Assembly (NCBI RefSeq): GCF_012641405.1
Contig: NZ_JABAII010000009.1
Location: forward strand, 161,789-225,788
Direction of reading: 5' to 3'
DNA from: Rhizobium sp. P40RR-XXII
GTDB taxonomy: Bacteria; Pseudomonadota; Alphaproteobacteria; Rhizobiales; Rhizobiaceae
Length of the DNA: 64,000 nt
Part shown: piece after piece, positions 9,001 to 18,767 of the stretch
Position numbering within the stretch: position 1 is the stretch's first letter
How the letters are laid out: the number at the start of each line of letters is the position of its first letter
Program-made: the position numbers and the translations under genes
The notes under the pieces: generated by a model
The model's input: the letters and a program-made list of their open reading frames with translations, nothing else
Databases searched by the model: none
Told to the model about the DNA's origin: nothing

Positions 9001-9813
9001 TTATGACCCAATCCGTTGGAATGGCCGCAGTCGTGTGTCGAAAGTAATCTCAATTTCTTGGCACCGCGGGCTGTACCTGAGAACAGGAAGGTTCTTAAGC
9101 GAGAAATAGAAGCCGTTCGCAAACAGCGGATTGAAGCTGCCAAGCGTGCCATCACTTGCGTTCCGGTCGCCAGACGCCACGTCGAACTGCATACCTATCC
9201 GCGGCGACCAGGTGAGTTCCTCGAAGGTGTAGCCGGTCCTCGCACCCAAAGCCCAGGCCAGAATGTCGGCTGAGCCGACCTGGCCAACCTGTCCCATCGC
9301 TTCCGCATCCCAGTCGAAACCGGCAGATTTGCCGGCCGTTCGGATATCGAGCACATGCCTGTCCTCCTCACCCGACGCGGTCAGAAGAGCAGCGTGCTTG
9401 CGCTGATAGAGCGCGCAATAGGCGGGCGCCTCGATTGTCGGCAAGAATTGCCCCTCGATGGGGCCGCCGCTGAACAGGGCATCGCCGCTGGATTGATCAT
9501 CGAAGGGGTGGTCATCCCGATACTGAACGGGCTGGCTGACAAGGCCATAGAAGCGCCACGTTTCCGTCTCCCGCCCGGTCCAGACGGCATCGAACGCCTG
9601 GCAGACATTTGGCCCATCGCGGGCCGGTACGAACCGCTCCAGGGCCTGGAACTTCTCGCAATGACCGTCTCCCGCGCATAGGCACGGAGCCGGGGCGTCG
9701 GAAAACCCAGCATAGAAGGATAATCTAACATCTCGGCCCGTAGTCCATTGCCAAGGGGATAGCGGAGAAACTCGTTTCCAGCAGGGTCTTGCTATGCCGA
9801 TTTGGAGATCCAC
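9001..9813 (-). pseudogene. Alginate-export (AlgE-like) outer-membrane protein fragment
   Basis: The frame carries a recognisable stretch of the alginate-export beta-barrel family: WRFYGLVSQPVQYRDD, FDDQSSGDALFSG, FDWDAEAMGQVGQVGS, ARTGYTFEELTWSPRIGMQF, ASGDRNASDGTLGSFNPL and GFYFSL. The beginning and end are wrong for the family. Homology fades upstream of about 9700, a second frame there also looks partly coding, and it stops shortly after GFYFSLK near 9105, where a normal member continues for more barrel strands. No signal peptide is visible. It is a decayed internal fragment without an obvious functional product. Confidence 0.65.
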
Positions 9814-9975
9814 GTGCTGTAATTGCGTAATCGGGTGATCACGGGTTTACAGGAAGCGGAGGAATGGAAAAGCCCAGCAGCAGGTAGCCAACAGCGCACG
9901 AGGTCGTGAACCCATAAAACTGATGGCGCGAAATCGATTGCGAAAGGTTCCTGGCTGGCGCGGATGATAAGGCAC

Positions 9976-12330
9976 TTACAACCAGCCGAGCGCGGTTGCC
10001 GCTCGGATGGCTTCGGCGCGGCGATGACAGCCGAGCTTGCGAAACAGATTTCCGAGGTGAAACTTCACCGTCACCTCGGAAACATTGAGGGTGTGAGCAA
10101 TGCGCTTGTTCGACATGCCGCTGGCGATCAGCTGGATCATCTGCACTTCGCGCTGCGAGAGGCCGCCCTGCAAGGCCTTCGCGTGCGGCGAATTCATCGA
10201 AGCGGCAAAGAGCGAAAGCGCGGTGCGGACATCGGACGAGGTCTCGATGAAGGTGCGGATGCGCTTGTTCTTGAGCAGCGGCGAAAGGAAGATCCGCTCC
10301 TCCGAGAGCACGCCGTTGCAGCCGAGCCGCGTCGCACCTTCAAGCGCGGATAGCAGGTGTGCGCGCGTCGCGGCATTGTCACGGCGCTGATAGGAAGTGT
10401 AGCTCTGCCAAAGCTGGAGCGCGACTTTCTCGCGGTTGGTGACTTTTGGGTTGGCGATCAGCGCATCGATCTGGCGCGACAAATAGGGGCGCGGCCCCGA
10501 AAGGCGCACGGAATCGCGCAACCATGCCATGGCGTAGGAAATCTCGTCCCGTCTCGTCAGGCGGGTCAGCTCTTCATTGGCGCTTTCGACCCAGTTGCGG
10601 CCGATGCGCATACGGACGGCAGACAGTGTTGCTGCCGCGTCACTCCAGCGATTGGCGTTCTGGTAGGCGATGGCGGTGCGGATCTCCATCATGGCGTGAA
10701 ATTGCAGACCTTCCGACAGATGAATCCAGAGCCCATCGAGAAAACCGGGCCGGATCACCATCGGAAAATGATCGGCCAGGACCTGTGACGCATAATGAAG
10801 CGCGAACTGCATCAGGCTCGGCCAGATTTCGGCGGCAGCGAAACCATCAAACTCGTTCTGAACAAACTGCAGGAGATCGCGGGGCTGTCCGGCCTCATAG
10901 GCGATGCAGGCTTCGGCGAGCCGCAGCATACGGAATTCCGCCTCTGCCGCGTGCGGTACCTGTTCCAGTTTCTGCCGCGCCTCCTGGATGGCCCGACGTG
11001 CAAAAAGAGCATCGCCGCTCATCAGACGCAATACCGTCTGATGGAGATGGATGAAGAATTCCAGCAACGGCTGGCCGCCCATATGGCCAAGATAAATCAA
11101 GGTACGGGCAGCGGCGGCCTCCGCCTCGCGAAAATTCCGGCGGCGAATTTCGAATTCCAGCAGCGCGTTATAATAGGCCGCCCATTTGCCGTGATCACCC
11201 ATCGGATAATCCGCCATGAACTCTCCGAGGCGGGTGATCATGGCGTCGGTCGGCATCAGGTCTTCGGAAATCATGAGATTGAGCCGAAAGGTTCGCGCCG
11301 CGAAGGAAAAACGCGACCCACGCAACAAGACCTTCAACGGATCGAGATAATCAGAACCCAGATGCTTGCCAACCAGATGGCGCACGCGCTGCAGCTCGCC
11401 AAGCTTCAGGAGTGTGCGGGCCATGGCAAAGAGTACGACCTCATTGGTCGCGATCATCTCATGGGAAAAGCGCATGATGATGTCGCGAAAGGTCTGGAGG
11501 CTATTTCGATAAATCAGTTCCAGGCCGCGGGCACGCTCCAGAATTTGCGCAGCATGGGCCTCGTGCCCGTGATCCAGAAGCAGGGCCATGGCGTCAAGTG
11601 GTCGTCCCGCTCGTTCAAAGGCGGAGGCTACCTCGACTACCGCGGCCGTCGTCTGAAAGCTTGCAAGCCTTTCGCTGGCGGCGATCGCAAGAAGCTTCAA
11701 GAATGCCGGGTGGTCATTTGGGGCTCTTGCAAGAAGGGGTGGCAATAGGCTTTCCCATTCTTCGTCCGGGAACGAGGTAGCGGTCTCGAGCCAGATTGAG
11801 AGGGACGCCGTCTGTCCCGGCGAAAGGTGTGCAAGGAAATTTTCGCGCAGATAGTCGATGGCCAGCCCTTCATCCTGCAGCAGCGTCAGCGGCAGAAATG
11901 CCGGCCAGCCGGCATAATCCTTGACAAACCGGTCTGCCTCTTCAGCAGGAAGCTCCCCCAGCTCCTGCCGGGAAAAAGTCAGATCACCAGCGTCGAGCGT
12001 GACCGCGCCCCGATGCAGGATAAGCCGCGCCAGACCACTGATGCGTTGATCGGGACGGCAGGCAACCACCAGAACGTCGATGGTCTCCATGAGCTGGGCG
12101 GAAAGGCGGGCCGATCGAGCTGAAACGGGTACGTCCCAGAAAAGCTGCCCAGCCTCGACATCGCTCATGCGCGGCTGCTGCAGGCTGCAAACCTTCCTGC
12201 CCATCGCCTCTGCGGCCATGGACAGAACAGTGGTCTTTCCGGAACCTGCAGGGGCGCGCAGAAAGATCACACCGGCTCGCTCTGCAGCGATGCGACGGCA
12301 AAGATGGGGCCGTGGGATCAATCTGTTCAT
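9976..12330 (-). CDS. MalT-like LuxR-family regulator with NTPase domain
   Basis: A 784-residue transcription factor of the large ATP-binding LuxR type. A P-loop APAGSGKTT lies at residues 26-34; a long helical, TPR-like middle follows; and a C-terminal LuxR helix-turn-helix is marked by LSQREVQMIQLIASGMSNKR, NVSEVTVKFHLGNLF and a final RAEAIRAA. Length and order match MalT/AlkS-type activators, in which ATP and an inducer drive oligomerisation. It is divergent from the peptide-type ABC operon starting at 12467, sharing a 136-base intergenic region with a 7-base direct repeat (12363-12390). It most likely controls that operon. Confidence 0.9.
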   Translation of the reverse strand: MNRLIPRPHLCRRIAAERAGVIFLRAPAGSGKTTVLSMAAEAMGRKVCSLQQPRMSDVEAGQLFWDVPVSARSARLSAQLMETIDVLVVACRPDQRISGLARLILHRGAVTLDAGDLTFSRQELGELPAEEADRFVKDYAGWPAFLPLTLLQDEGLAIDYLRENFLAHLSPGQTASLSIWLETATSFPDEEWESLLPPLLARAPNDHPAFLKLLAIAASERLASFQTTAAVVEVASAFERAGRPLDAMALLLDHGHEAHAAQILERARGLELIYRNSLQTFRDIIMRFSHEMIATNEVVLFAMARTLLKLGELQRVRHLVGKHLGSDYLDPLKVLLRGSRFSFAARTFRLNLMISEDLMPTDAMITRLGEFMADYPMGDHGKWAAYYNALLEFEIRRRNFREAEAAAARTLIYLGHMGGQPLLEFFIHLHQTVLRLMSGDALFARRAIQEARQKLEQVPHAAEAEFRMLRLAEACIAYEAGQPRDLLQFVQNEFDGFAAAEIWPSLMQFALHYASQVLADHFPMVIRPGFLDGLWIHLSEGLQFHAMMEIRTAIAYQNANRWSDAAATLSAVRMRIGRNWVESANEELTRLTRRDEISYAMAWLRDSVRLSGPRPYLSRQIDALIANPKVTNREKVALQLWQSYTSYQRRDNAATRAHLLSALEGATRLGCNGVLSEERIFLSPLLKNKRIRTFIETSSDVRTALSLFAASMNSPHAKALQGGLSQREVQMIQLIASGMSNKRIAHTLNVSEVTVKFHLGNLFRKLGCHRRAEAIRAATALGWL

Positions 12331-12362
12331 GCGGGGTTTGTAAGCATATATCGAAAAATAAC

Positions 12363-12390
12363 CTATACCATAAAGCTAAAAAACTATACC
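12363..12390. promoter_or_regulatory. CTATACC direct repeat in divergent promoter region
   Basis: CTATACC occurs at 12363-12369 and again at 12384-12390, 21 bases apart (two helical turns), in an A/T-rich stretch between the divergent MalT-like regulator and the ABC operon. Direct repeats at this spacing are a common arrangement for cooperative activators such as MalT-type proteins. That this pair is the operator is inference. Confidence 0.4.
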
Positions 12391-12466
12391 TTTGTCCTGT
12401 TGTTCATCGCCGGAAGATGCGGATTGTTGTTGCCAGGTTAGCTGGCGAACAAGGAACCTCCCGTCG

Positions 12467-13495
12467 ATGCAGCAACATCCGTTGGTCGCGATCCTGACGC
12501 GGCTCGGCACTTTCATGCTGGTCATGATCGCGCTCTCCATCATGATTTTCGCGCTGGCGCGCGTCGTGCCGGGAGATCCGGCGCGCATGGCGCTCGGCCC
12601 CGCGGCAACGCAGGAGCAGGTCGATGCGCTGCGTGTTCGGATGGGATTGGATAAGCCGCTTCCGGTGCAATATGTCGACTATGTCGGCAAGGCACTGCGT
12701 GGTGATCTCGGCATGTCGCTGGTTTCGCAACGTCCCGTCACGACCGATCTGGAGCAGACGGTGCCGGCAACAGTGGAGTTGGTACTCGTCTCCGTGATCT
12801 TCATGTTTGTGGTGGCCATCCCGCTCGGCGTCACTACTGCGCATTTTAGGGATCGCGCGTTGGATCATATCGGCCGCATCCTGTCTTTGACCGGTGTGAC
12901 CATTCCGAGCTTCCTATTTGCGATCAGCCTGCAATTACTGGCAGCTCGTTGTCTACCGAACTGGCCGATCATCGGCCGCCTCGATCACTCCTTGAACTTT
13001 CAGGCAGGGCCGACTGGCTTCCTTTTGGTTGACGGTTTGCTGGCAGGACGTGTGGATGTGTTCGTCGATGCGCTCCAGCACCTCGTCCTGCCGGCCTTTG
13101 CGCTTGCCATGGCCGGCATTGGCCAGATTACCCGCATTACTCGGTCATCCATGCTGGAGAACCAGCGCAAGGACCACGTTCTGACCCTGCAGAGTTTCGG
13201 CGTGCCGGAGCGGGTCATCATCTTCCGCTATCTCCTCAAGCTCTCGTCGATCGCGCCGCTCACGATCATGGGCCTCGAATTCGCGTCGCTGATCGGCAAT
13301 GCCTTCGTCATCGAGATGGTGTTCGCCTGGGGCGGTTTTGCCTCCTACGGGCTGAACGCCATCCTGCAGAAGGACCTCAATGCCGTGACCGCCGTCGTGC
13401 TGGTCGCCGGCCTGTTTTTCATCGTTGCGAACCTGGTCGTGGACGTCCTGATCTCGATCATCGACCCGCGTCTGCGCCGCAAGGAGGCACGCTGA
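12467..13495 (+). CDS. Peptide/opine-type ABC transporter permease (DppB-like)
   Basis: A 342-residue inner-membrane permease. The N-terminal helix LVMIALSIMIFALARVVPGDPAR and the following periplasmic segment are typical of DppB/OppB, and about six hydrophobic helices follow. The ATG at 12467 was chosen because AAGGA lies 11 bases upstream and the family consensus begins there; an upstream in-frame ATG at 12392 would add a cysteine-rich, non-conserved extension. Its stop overlaps the next permease start (TGATGG). With the DppC-like and dual ATPase proteins it forms the import channel used by the solute-binding protein at 18768. Confidence 0.92.
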   Translation: MQQHPLVAILTRLGTFMLVMIALSIMIFALARVVPGDPARMALGPAATQEQVDALRVRMGLDKPLPVQYVDYVGKALRGDLGMSLVSQRPVTTDLEQTVPATVELVLVSVIFMFVVAIPLGVTTAHFRDRALDHIGRILSLTGVTIPSFLFAISLQLLAARCLPNWPIIGRLDHSLNFQAGPTGFLLVDGLLAGRVDVFVDALQHLVLPAFALAMAGIGQITRITRSSMLENQRKDHVLTLQSFGVPERVIIFRYLLKLSSIAPLTIMGLEFASLIGNAFVIEMVFAWGGFASYGLNAILQKDLNAVTAVVLVAGLFFIVANLVVDVLISIIDPRLRRKEAR

Positions 13496-14376
13496 TGGCC
13501 GACATAAAGATGCTTGACGCGTCCGACCGCAGGCTGAGCACGAGTTACATGATGTGGTATCGCTTCAGCCATAATCCAGCTGCGGTGATCGGCACGCTGA
13601 TGCTCATTTCCGTCATCGTTCTGGCGGTCTTCGCGCCATGGCTGACGCCCTATCCCAAGCATGTGGGCGCCGTGGTCGATTTCCGCGCACGGCATGTGGC
13701 GCCCGACGCCACTCATTGGTTCGGCACCGACAAAGTCGGCCGGGATATCTTCTCCCGCACAGTTTTCGGCATGCGCGTCTCCCTGCTTCTGGTCATCGGC
13801 GTACTCGGCATTTCCGTGCCGATCGGCACGGTACTCGGCCTGATCGCCGGTTATTTCGGTGGCTGGGTCGAAAAGATCATCGCGGGCCTGACGAACGTCA
13901 TGCTGGCGATGCCGCCACTCGTCATGGCGCTTGCCGTGTCGAACCTGCTTGAGCCGAACCTGATGAACGCGATGATCGCCATCACGCTGCTATGGTGGAC
14001 ATGGCATGCGCGGCTGATCTACTCCGTTTCCAAGTCCGTTGCGTCCGAAGATTACATCGAGGCGGCCCGCCTTGCCGGTGCCGGCCCAATGCACATCCTT
14101 TTCCGAGAAATCCTTCCGAATTGTGTTGCGGTTATTTCCGTCAAAACGACGCTGGATGCAGCCTTCGTCATTCTGTTCGGCGCGACGCTCAGCTTCCTCG
14201 GCTTCGGGGTGAAGCCGCCCATCCCGGATCTCGGCTCTATGGTCGCCGATGGCCGCCAGTTCATGCCAAACTATTGGTGGGAAGTCGTTTGCCCCGGTGC
14301 AGCCGTCTTCTACGTGACGCTCGGTTTTAATCTTCTGGGCGATGGCTTGCGCGACATGTTCGATGTGGAGAGCTAA
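13495..14376 (+). CDS. Peptide-type ABC transporter permease (DppC-like)
   Basis: A 293-residue partner permease. It has an N-terminal membrane helix (LMLISVIVLAVFAPWLTPYP), the family motif HWFGTDKVGRDIFSR, and the coupling-loop segment EAARLAGAGPMHILFREILPN containing the EAA region. The C-terminal GATLSFLGFGVKPP is also typical of DppC/OppC. It overlaps the DppB-like gene by one base and is followed after 3 bases by the ATPase gene. Confidence 0.92.
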   Translation: MADIKMLDASDRRLSTSYMMWYRFSHNPAAVIGTLMLISVIVLAVFAPWLTPYPKHVGAVVDFRARHVAPDATHWFGTDKVGRDIFSRTVFGMRVSLLLVIGVLGISVPIGTVLGLIAGYFGGWVEKIIAGLTNVMLAMPPLVMALAVSNLLEPNLMNAMIAITLLWWTWHARLIYSVSKSVASEDYIEAARLAGAGPMHILFREILPNCVAVISVKTTLDAAFVILFGATLSFLGFGVKPPIPDLGSMVADGRQFMPNYWWEVVCPGAAVFYVTLGFNLLGDGLRDMFDVES

Positions 14377-14379
14377 GCC

Positions 14380-16026
14380 ATGAGTGAGCCGCTTCTCAAG
14401 ATCGAGGCCTTGAACGTTTCCTTCACTACCTATGGCCGCACACGCCAAGTGCTGCGTGACATCGCCTTCACCGTCGCAGCTGGCGAGCGCGTCGCACTGA
14501 TCGGCGAGACCGGGTCGGGCAAATCCGTCACGGCAAAGGCGATCATCGGCACTTTACCGAAAAACGCTTCCATCGCCTCGGGTACGATCTCGGTCGCAGG
14601 GCGCAACGTTTTGAAAATGCAGCGCAGGGAGCGAGAAGCGCTAAAAGGCACGGCCTTTTCCCTGATCATGCAGGATCCGCTTTCCTCCTTCAATCCGGTC
14701 TTCAAGATCGGCACGCATCTCGATGACGTCATGCGTTTTGCCGACAAGCGCGACGGCGTTCGCTCGTCGAAAGCCGAGCGTCGGACGCGGATCGCCGCCG
14801 TCTTGCGGCGCGTGCAGCTTGCCGATGCCGCGCGTGTGATGAACGCCTATCCGTCCGAGCTGTCGGGCGGCATGCGCCAGCGCGTCCTGATCGGCCTTGC
14901 GCTTTTGCACCAGCCGAAGCTCCTGATCGCGGACGAACCCGGCACGGCACTCGACGTGACGACGCAGGACGAGATCCTGAACCTGATCAACCAGCTGGTG
15001 GTCGAGGAGAATATGGCCCTCCTCATGATCACCCACAATCTCGGTGTCGTGCGCAAGGTCGCGGACCGTGTGGTGGTCATGCATCACGGCGATATCGTCG
15101 AGGCCGGCCCTTGCGCCGAGATTCTCACCAGCCCGCGGCAGCCTTATACCAAAGCGCTGTTGGAAGCCGTGCCGCCTCTTTACGGCGAGCGCGTCAGCGA
15201 TCTGCCGCAGAGCGACCGAGCGCCCATCGTCAAAGTCGAAGGCCTGAATAAGATTTATGGCAGGAAGCCGGGTTTCCATGCCGTTCGCGATGTGAACCTG
15301 ACTTTGCGTCAGGGCGAAATCTTCGGATTGGCCGGCGAATCTGGCTCCGGCAAGACATCGGTCGCACGCATCATCATGGATCTGTCGCGCCCGACATCGG
15401 GCAGCGTCACCATTGATGCGCCGGCACCGGGGCGTGGCAAGCGGCCGACCCAGATCGTCTACCAAAACCCCGGCACGTCGCTCAATCCCAAGCGCAATGT
15501 CCAGCAAACCCTGTCACTGCCGCTGAAATCGATCGGTATGGATGGGCCGGCTCGTGATGGTCGAATGAAGCAGCTCATGGAGCTCGTGCGTTTGCCGCGA
15601 TCCTATCTGGCAAAATACCCGCATGAGCTTTCGGGCGGCCAGAAGCAGCGGGTGGCGATCGCCCGCGCGCTGGCGGCAGAACCGAAGATCCTGATCCTCG
15701 ACGAGCCGACCGCGGCGTTGGACGTCTCGGTACAGAAGACCGTCATCGAACTGCTGCTACAGCTGCGCGAGGAGCTCGGCCTCACCTATCTGATGATTTC
15801 GCATGACCTGTCGCTGATGCGCAATTTCTGCTCGCGTATCGCCATCATGCTGCGCGGCGAGATCGTCGAGGAAGGGCCGACGCCGAAGGTTTTTGCCGCA
15901 CCCAATCACCCCTACACACGCGCGCTGATTGCCGCGATCCCTGTCGTCACTGATGAGGAGGAGCGTCAGAAGCCCGCAGTAACCGAGGAAGAGCGCAGGC
16001 GCTTCCTCGTCAAAACCACAGATTGA
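14380..16026 (+). CDS. Fused dual ATP-binding subunit of peptide-type ABC transporter (DppD-DppF)
   Basis: A 548-residue protein with two complete ABC ATPase domains in one chain. Domain 1 has Walker A GETGSGKS, signature LSGGMRQRV and Walker B LLIADEPG. Domain 2, from about residue 285, has GESGSGKT, LSGGQKQRVA and ILILDEPTAALD. Each ends with an oligopeptide/dipeptide-type C-terminal element (PRQPYTKALLEAVPP and NHPYTRALIAAIP). In most systems these are two separate proteins; fusion is frequent in Rhizobiales. It energises import of the substrate delivered by the binding protein at 18768. The last bases overlap the region before the HyuA-type gene. Confidence 0.93.
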   Translation: MSEPLLKIEALNVSFTTYGRTRQVLRDIAFTVAAGERVALIGETGSGKSVTAKAIIGTLPKNASIASGTISVAGRNVLKMQRREREALKGTAFSLIMQDPLSSFNPVFKIGTHLDDVMRFADKRDGVRSSKAERRTRIAAVLRRVQLADAARVMNAYPSELSGGMRQRVLIGLALLHQPKLLIADEPGTALDVTTQDEILNLINQLVVEENMALLMITHNLGVVRKVADRVVVMHHGDIVEAGPCAEILTSPRQPYTKALLEAVPPLYGERVSDLPQSDRAPIVKVEGLNKIYGRKPGFHAVRDVNLTLRQGEIFGLAGESGSGKTSVARIIMDLSRPTSGSVTIDAPAPGRGKRPTQIVYQNPGTSLNPKRNVQQTLSLPLKSIGMDGPARDGRMKQLMELVRLPRSYLAKYPHELSGGQKQRVAIARALAAEPKILILDEPTAALDVSVQKTVIELLLQLREELGLTYLMISHDLSLMRNFCSRIAIMLRGEIVEEGPTPKVFAAPNHPYTRALIAAIPVVTDEEERQKPAVTEEERRRFLVKTTD

Positions 16027-16043
16027 TCGAAGAGGAGCCTGAC

Positions 16044-17600
16044 GTGTATCGCGTTGGAATTGACGTCGGCGGCACCAACACGGATGCAGTCGTCCTGGAG
16101 GGAAAGATCGTTCTGGCCGGGGTCAAGGCCTCGACGACCGAGGACGTGACTTCGGGCGTAATCGAGGCATTGGAGAAGGTCATCGAGGCCTCCGGAATCG
16201 ATCGTACATGCATTGCCGCCGTCATGATCGGCACCACACATTTCACCAATGCGGTGATCGAGCGCCGTCACATGGACGAGGTCGCAGCCATCCGGTTGAG
16301 CCTTCCGTCTGGCGCCGGCCTGCCGCCGATGGTCGACTGGCCCGATGACCTGCGCGATATCGTCGGCAATCATGGCTATCAGGTCAAGGGCGGCTACGAG
16401 TTCGACGGGCGCGAGCTTTCGCCGCTCGATGAGGATGCCATCGTGCGCATTGCCGGCGAAATCCGTGCAAAGGGCCTGAAGGCTGCCGCCGTGACCTGCG
16501 TCTTTGCCGGCATCAACGATGCCATGGAGCTGCGGGCTAAGGAAATTCTGCAGCAGCATTGCCCGGGCCTGCCGGTCGTCATGTCGAAGGACATTGGTCG
16601 TCACGGCCTGTTGGCGCGGGAAAGTGCCGCGATCATGAATGCGAGCCTGCTGTCGCTTGCGGAGCGCACGGTTGCCGCTTTTGGCAAGGCGCTGGCGACC
16701 GCCGGAATCCCCTGCCCGTTCTATATCACCCAGAACGACGGTACGCTGATGGCGGCCGATGCCGTGCGTGCCTTTCCGGTGCTGACCTTTGCCTCTGGCC
16801 CGACCAATTCCATGCGCGGCGCGGCGTTCCTCACCGGATTGAAAGACGCCGTCGTCGTCGATGTCGGCGGTACGACCTCGGATGTCGGCGCTCTGTCGCA
16901 CGGCTTCCCGCGCCAGGCCTCCACAACGGTCGACATTGGCGGAGTCCGCACCAATTTCCGTATGCCCGACGTCTTTTCGATCGGCCTTGGCGGCGGTTCG
17001 CTTGTTGTCAGAGGTGACGCGGGTATCACCGTCGGACCGAAATCGGTCGGTTATCGCGTGCGCAAGGAAGCACTCTGCTTTGGCGGGTCGACATTGACCA
17101 CCACCGATATCGCCGTTGCCGCCGGTAAGGCCGACATCGGCAATCATGCGCTGGTCACCAATCTCGACAAGACACTTGTCGAGGCTGCCGTTGCAAAAAT
17201 CAACGCCATGCTGGAGGCCTGTGTCGAGCGGAGCCGCATTTCCTCGACGCCGGTACCGGTCATCGCGGTCGGCGGCGGCTCGATCCTAATGCCCGATCGT
17301 ATCGGAGATCTCGAAGTGATCTTGCCGGAAAATTTTGCCGTGGCCAATGCGGTTGGCGCCGCCATTGCCCAGATCAGCGGCGAGACCGATCGCGTCTTCT
17401 CGCTCATCGACGGTCATACCCGCGAGAGTGCGCTTGCCGAGGCAGAAGCCGAGGCGCGCCAAAAGGCAATCGCCGCCGGCGCGCTTGCAGAAACTCTTGA
17501 AGTTATCGAGCGCGAGGATACGCCGCTTGCCTATCTGCCAGGCAACGCCACGCGCATCCACGTCAAAGTCGTCGGTGAAATGGGAGGCCATCATGCCTGA
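16044..17600 (+). CDS. Hydantoinase/oxoprolinase family protein (HyuA-type), copy 1
   Basis: A 518-residue HyuA-type protein of the ASKHA fold. Phosphate-binding motifs are GIDVGGTNTDAV at the N-terminus and VVDVGGTTSDVG in the middle; MIGTTHFTNAVIER is the conserved Hydant_A_N segment. The family catalyses ATP-dependent opening of cyclic amides such as hydantoins or 5-oxoproline, often with a HyuB partner, which is absent here. GTG at 16044 was preferred over TTG at 16023 because GAAGAGGAG sits 6 bases upstream and homology starts there. The 3' end overlaps the DUF917 gene by 8 bases. A second copy is at 21607. Confidence 0.85.
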   Translation: MYRVGIDVGGTNTDAVVLEGKIVLAGVKASTTEDVTSGVIEALEKVIEASGIDRTCIAAVMIGTTHFTNAVIERRHMDEVAAIRLSLPSGAGLPPMVDWPDDLRDIVGNHGYQVKGGYEFDGRELSPLDEDAIVRIAGEIRAKGLKAAAVTCVFAGINDAMELRAKEILQQHCPGLPVVMSKDIGRHGLLARESAAIMNASLLSLAERTVAAFGKALATAGIPCPFYITQNDGTLMAADAVRAFPVLTFASGPTNSMRGAAFLTGLKDAVVVDVGGTTSDVGALSHGFPRQASTTVDIGGVRTNFRMPDVFSIGLGGGSLVVRGDAGITVGPKSVGYRVRKEALCFGGSTLTTTDIAVAAGKADIGNHALVTNLDKTLVEAAVAKINAMLEACVERSRISSTPVPVIAVGGGSILMPDRIGDLEVILPENFAVANAVGAAIAQISGETDRVFSLIDGHTRESALAEAEAEARQKAIAAGALAETLEVIEREDTPLAYLPGNATRIHVKVVGEMGGHHA

Positions 17601-18726
17601 GACGCGCAAGGAGAAATATGACGACGCCGCCCTACGCCGGCTGACGCCAGAGGATCTGGATGCCCTCGAAATCGGTGCGGGCATTCTCGGCACCGGCGGC
17701 GGCGGCAATCCCTACCAGGGTAAGCTTCTTGTCCTCGAAGCCATGAAGGCTGGCTACGAGATGAAGGTGCTCGCAACGGACGCCATCGAACCGGATGCTC
17801 TGTGCATGTCGATCGGCGGCATCGGTGCGCCGGTCGTCGGTGTCGAGCGCATCCGCGAGGGGCGTGAGGGGTTGCGTTGCCTGCGCGCCATGGAAGAGCT
17901 GATACGCACGCCGATCGATGCCATCGTCTGCGAAGAGATCGGCGGTGCGAATTCGATGAACCCGCTCGTCACAGCGGCTCTCGGCGGCCTGCCGATCCTC
18001 GATTGCGACGGTATGGGCCGTGCCTTCCCCGAAATGCAGATGACGACCTTTTCGATCTATGGCCACAGCTCCACGCCTTCGGTCATGTGCGACCTGCATG
18101 GCAATGCCGTGATCTTCAGCCATGCCGTCTCGGAGGTCTGGCATGAGCGCATGGCGCGCGCCTGCGTCGTGGCGCAGGGCGGCGGTGCTATGCTGGCGAC
18201 GGCGCCGATGCAAGCTCGCTACGTCCATCAGTACGGCATTCCGAAGAGCTTCACCAAGGCGATCGCGCTCGGCGAAGCGGTAATCCGTGCGCGCAAGGCG
18301 CAGGAAGACCCGATTGCCGCCGTTTGCGCCCTGGAAGGCGGTCGACGAGTGTTCAACGGCAAGATCACCGACCTGAAGCGCCATCTGCGCGGTGGTTTCG
18401 TCATCGGCGATTTGGAACTCGCTGGCTTCGATGACTGCAACGGGCAGACGGGGAACGTGGCGATCCAGAACGAATTCCTCGTTTTCCGCCGCGATGGCGT
18501 AATGGAGGTCTGCGTGCCGGACCTGATCGTCCTGCTCGATGTCGATACCGGCTATCCGATCACCACCGAAATGCTGCGCTACGGCCAGCGCGTCGCCGTC
18601 GTCGCCATTCCCTGCCACGAGCTGTTGCGCAGCGCGCGTGCGCTCGATGTCGTCGGCCCGACTGCCTTCGGCTACCCGGACATCACCTATTCGCCGCTGC
18701 CGGCTCCAGGCCGAAAGGCAGCCTAA
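17593..18726 (+). CDS. DUF917 protein (S-methyl thiohydantoin desulfurase-like), copy 1
   Basis: A 377-residue DUF917 protein. The glycine-rich GILGTGGGGNPYQG near the N-terminus, the segment EEIGGANSMNPL, DGMGRAFPEMQM and the C-terminal RYGQRVAVVAIP are family hallmarks. The family is linked in databases to S-methyl-thiohydantoin desulfurase-type annotation and is habitually adjacent to HyuA-type genes; a direct activity for this copy is not known to me. Start at 17593 follows GGGAGG by 5 bases and overlaps the HyuA gene. It is paralogous to the protein at 20534. Confidence 0.83.
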   Translation: MPETRKEKYDDAALRRLTPEDLDALEIGAGILGTGGGGNPYQGKLLVLEAMKAGYEMKVLATDAIEPDALCMSIGGIGAPVVGVERIREGREGLRCLRAMEELIRTPIDAIVCEEIGGANSMNPLVTAALGGLPILDCDGMGRAFPEMQMTTFSIYGHSSTPSVMCDLHGNAVIFSHAVSEVWHERMARACVVAQGGGAMLATAPMQARYVHQYGIPKSFTKAIALGEAVIRARKAQEDPIAAVCALEGGRRVFNGKITDLKRHLRGGFVIGDLELAGFDDCNGQTGNVAIQNEFLVFRRDGVMEVCVPDLIVLLDVDTGYPITTEMLRYGQRVAVVAIPCHELLRSARALDVVGPTAFGYPDITYSPLPAPGRKAA

Positions 18727-18767
18727 TCATAAGCGGGGCAGTTCCCGCATCAAAGAGGAGAACTAGA

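Noticed and set aside
14641..15507. Long minus-strand frame opposite the dual ATPase gene
   Set aside because: Antisense shadow; ABC motifs on the plus strand are complete.
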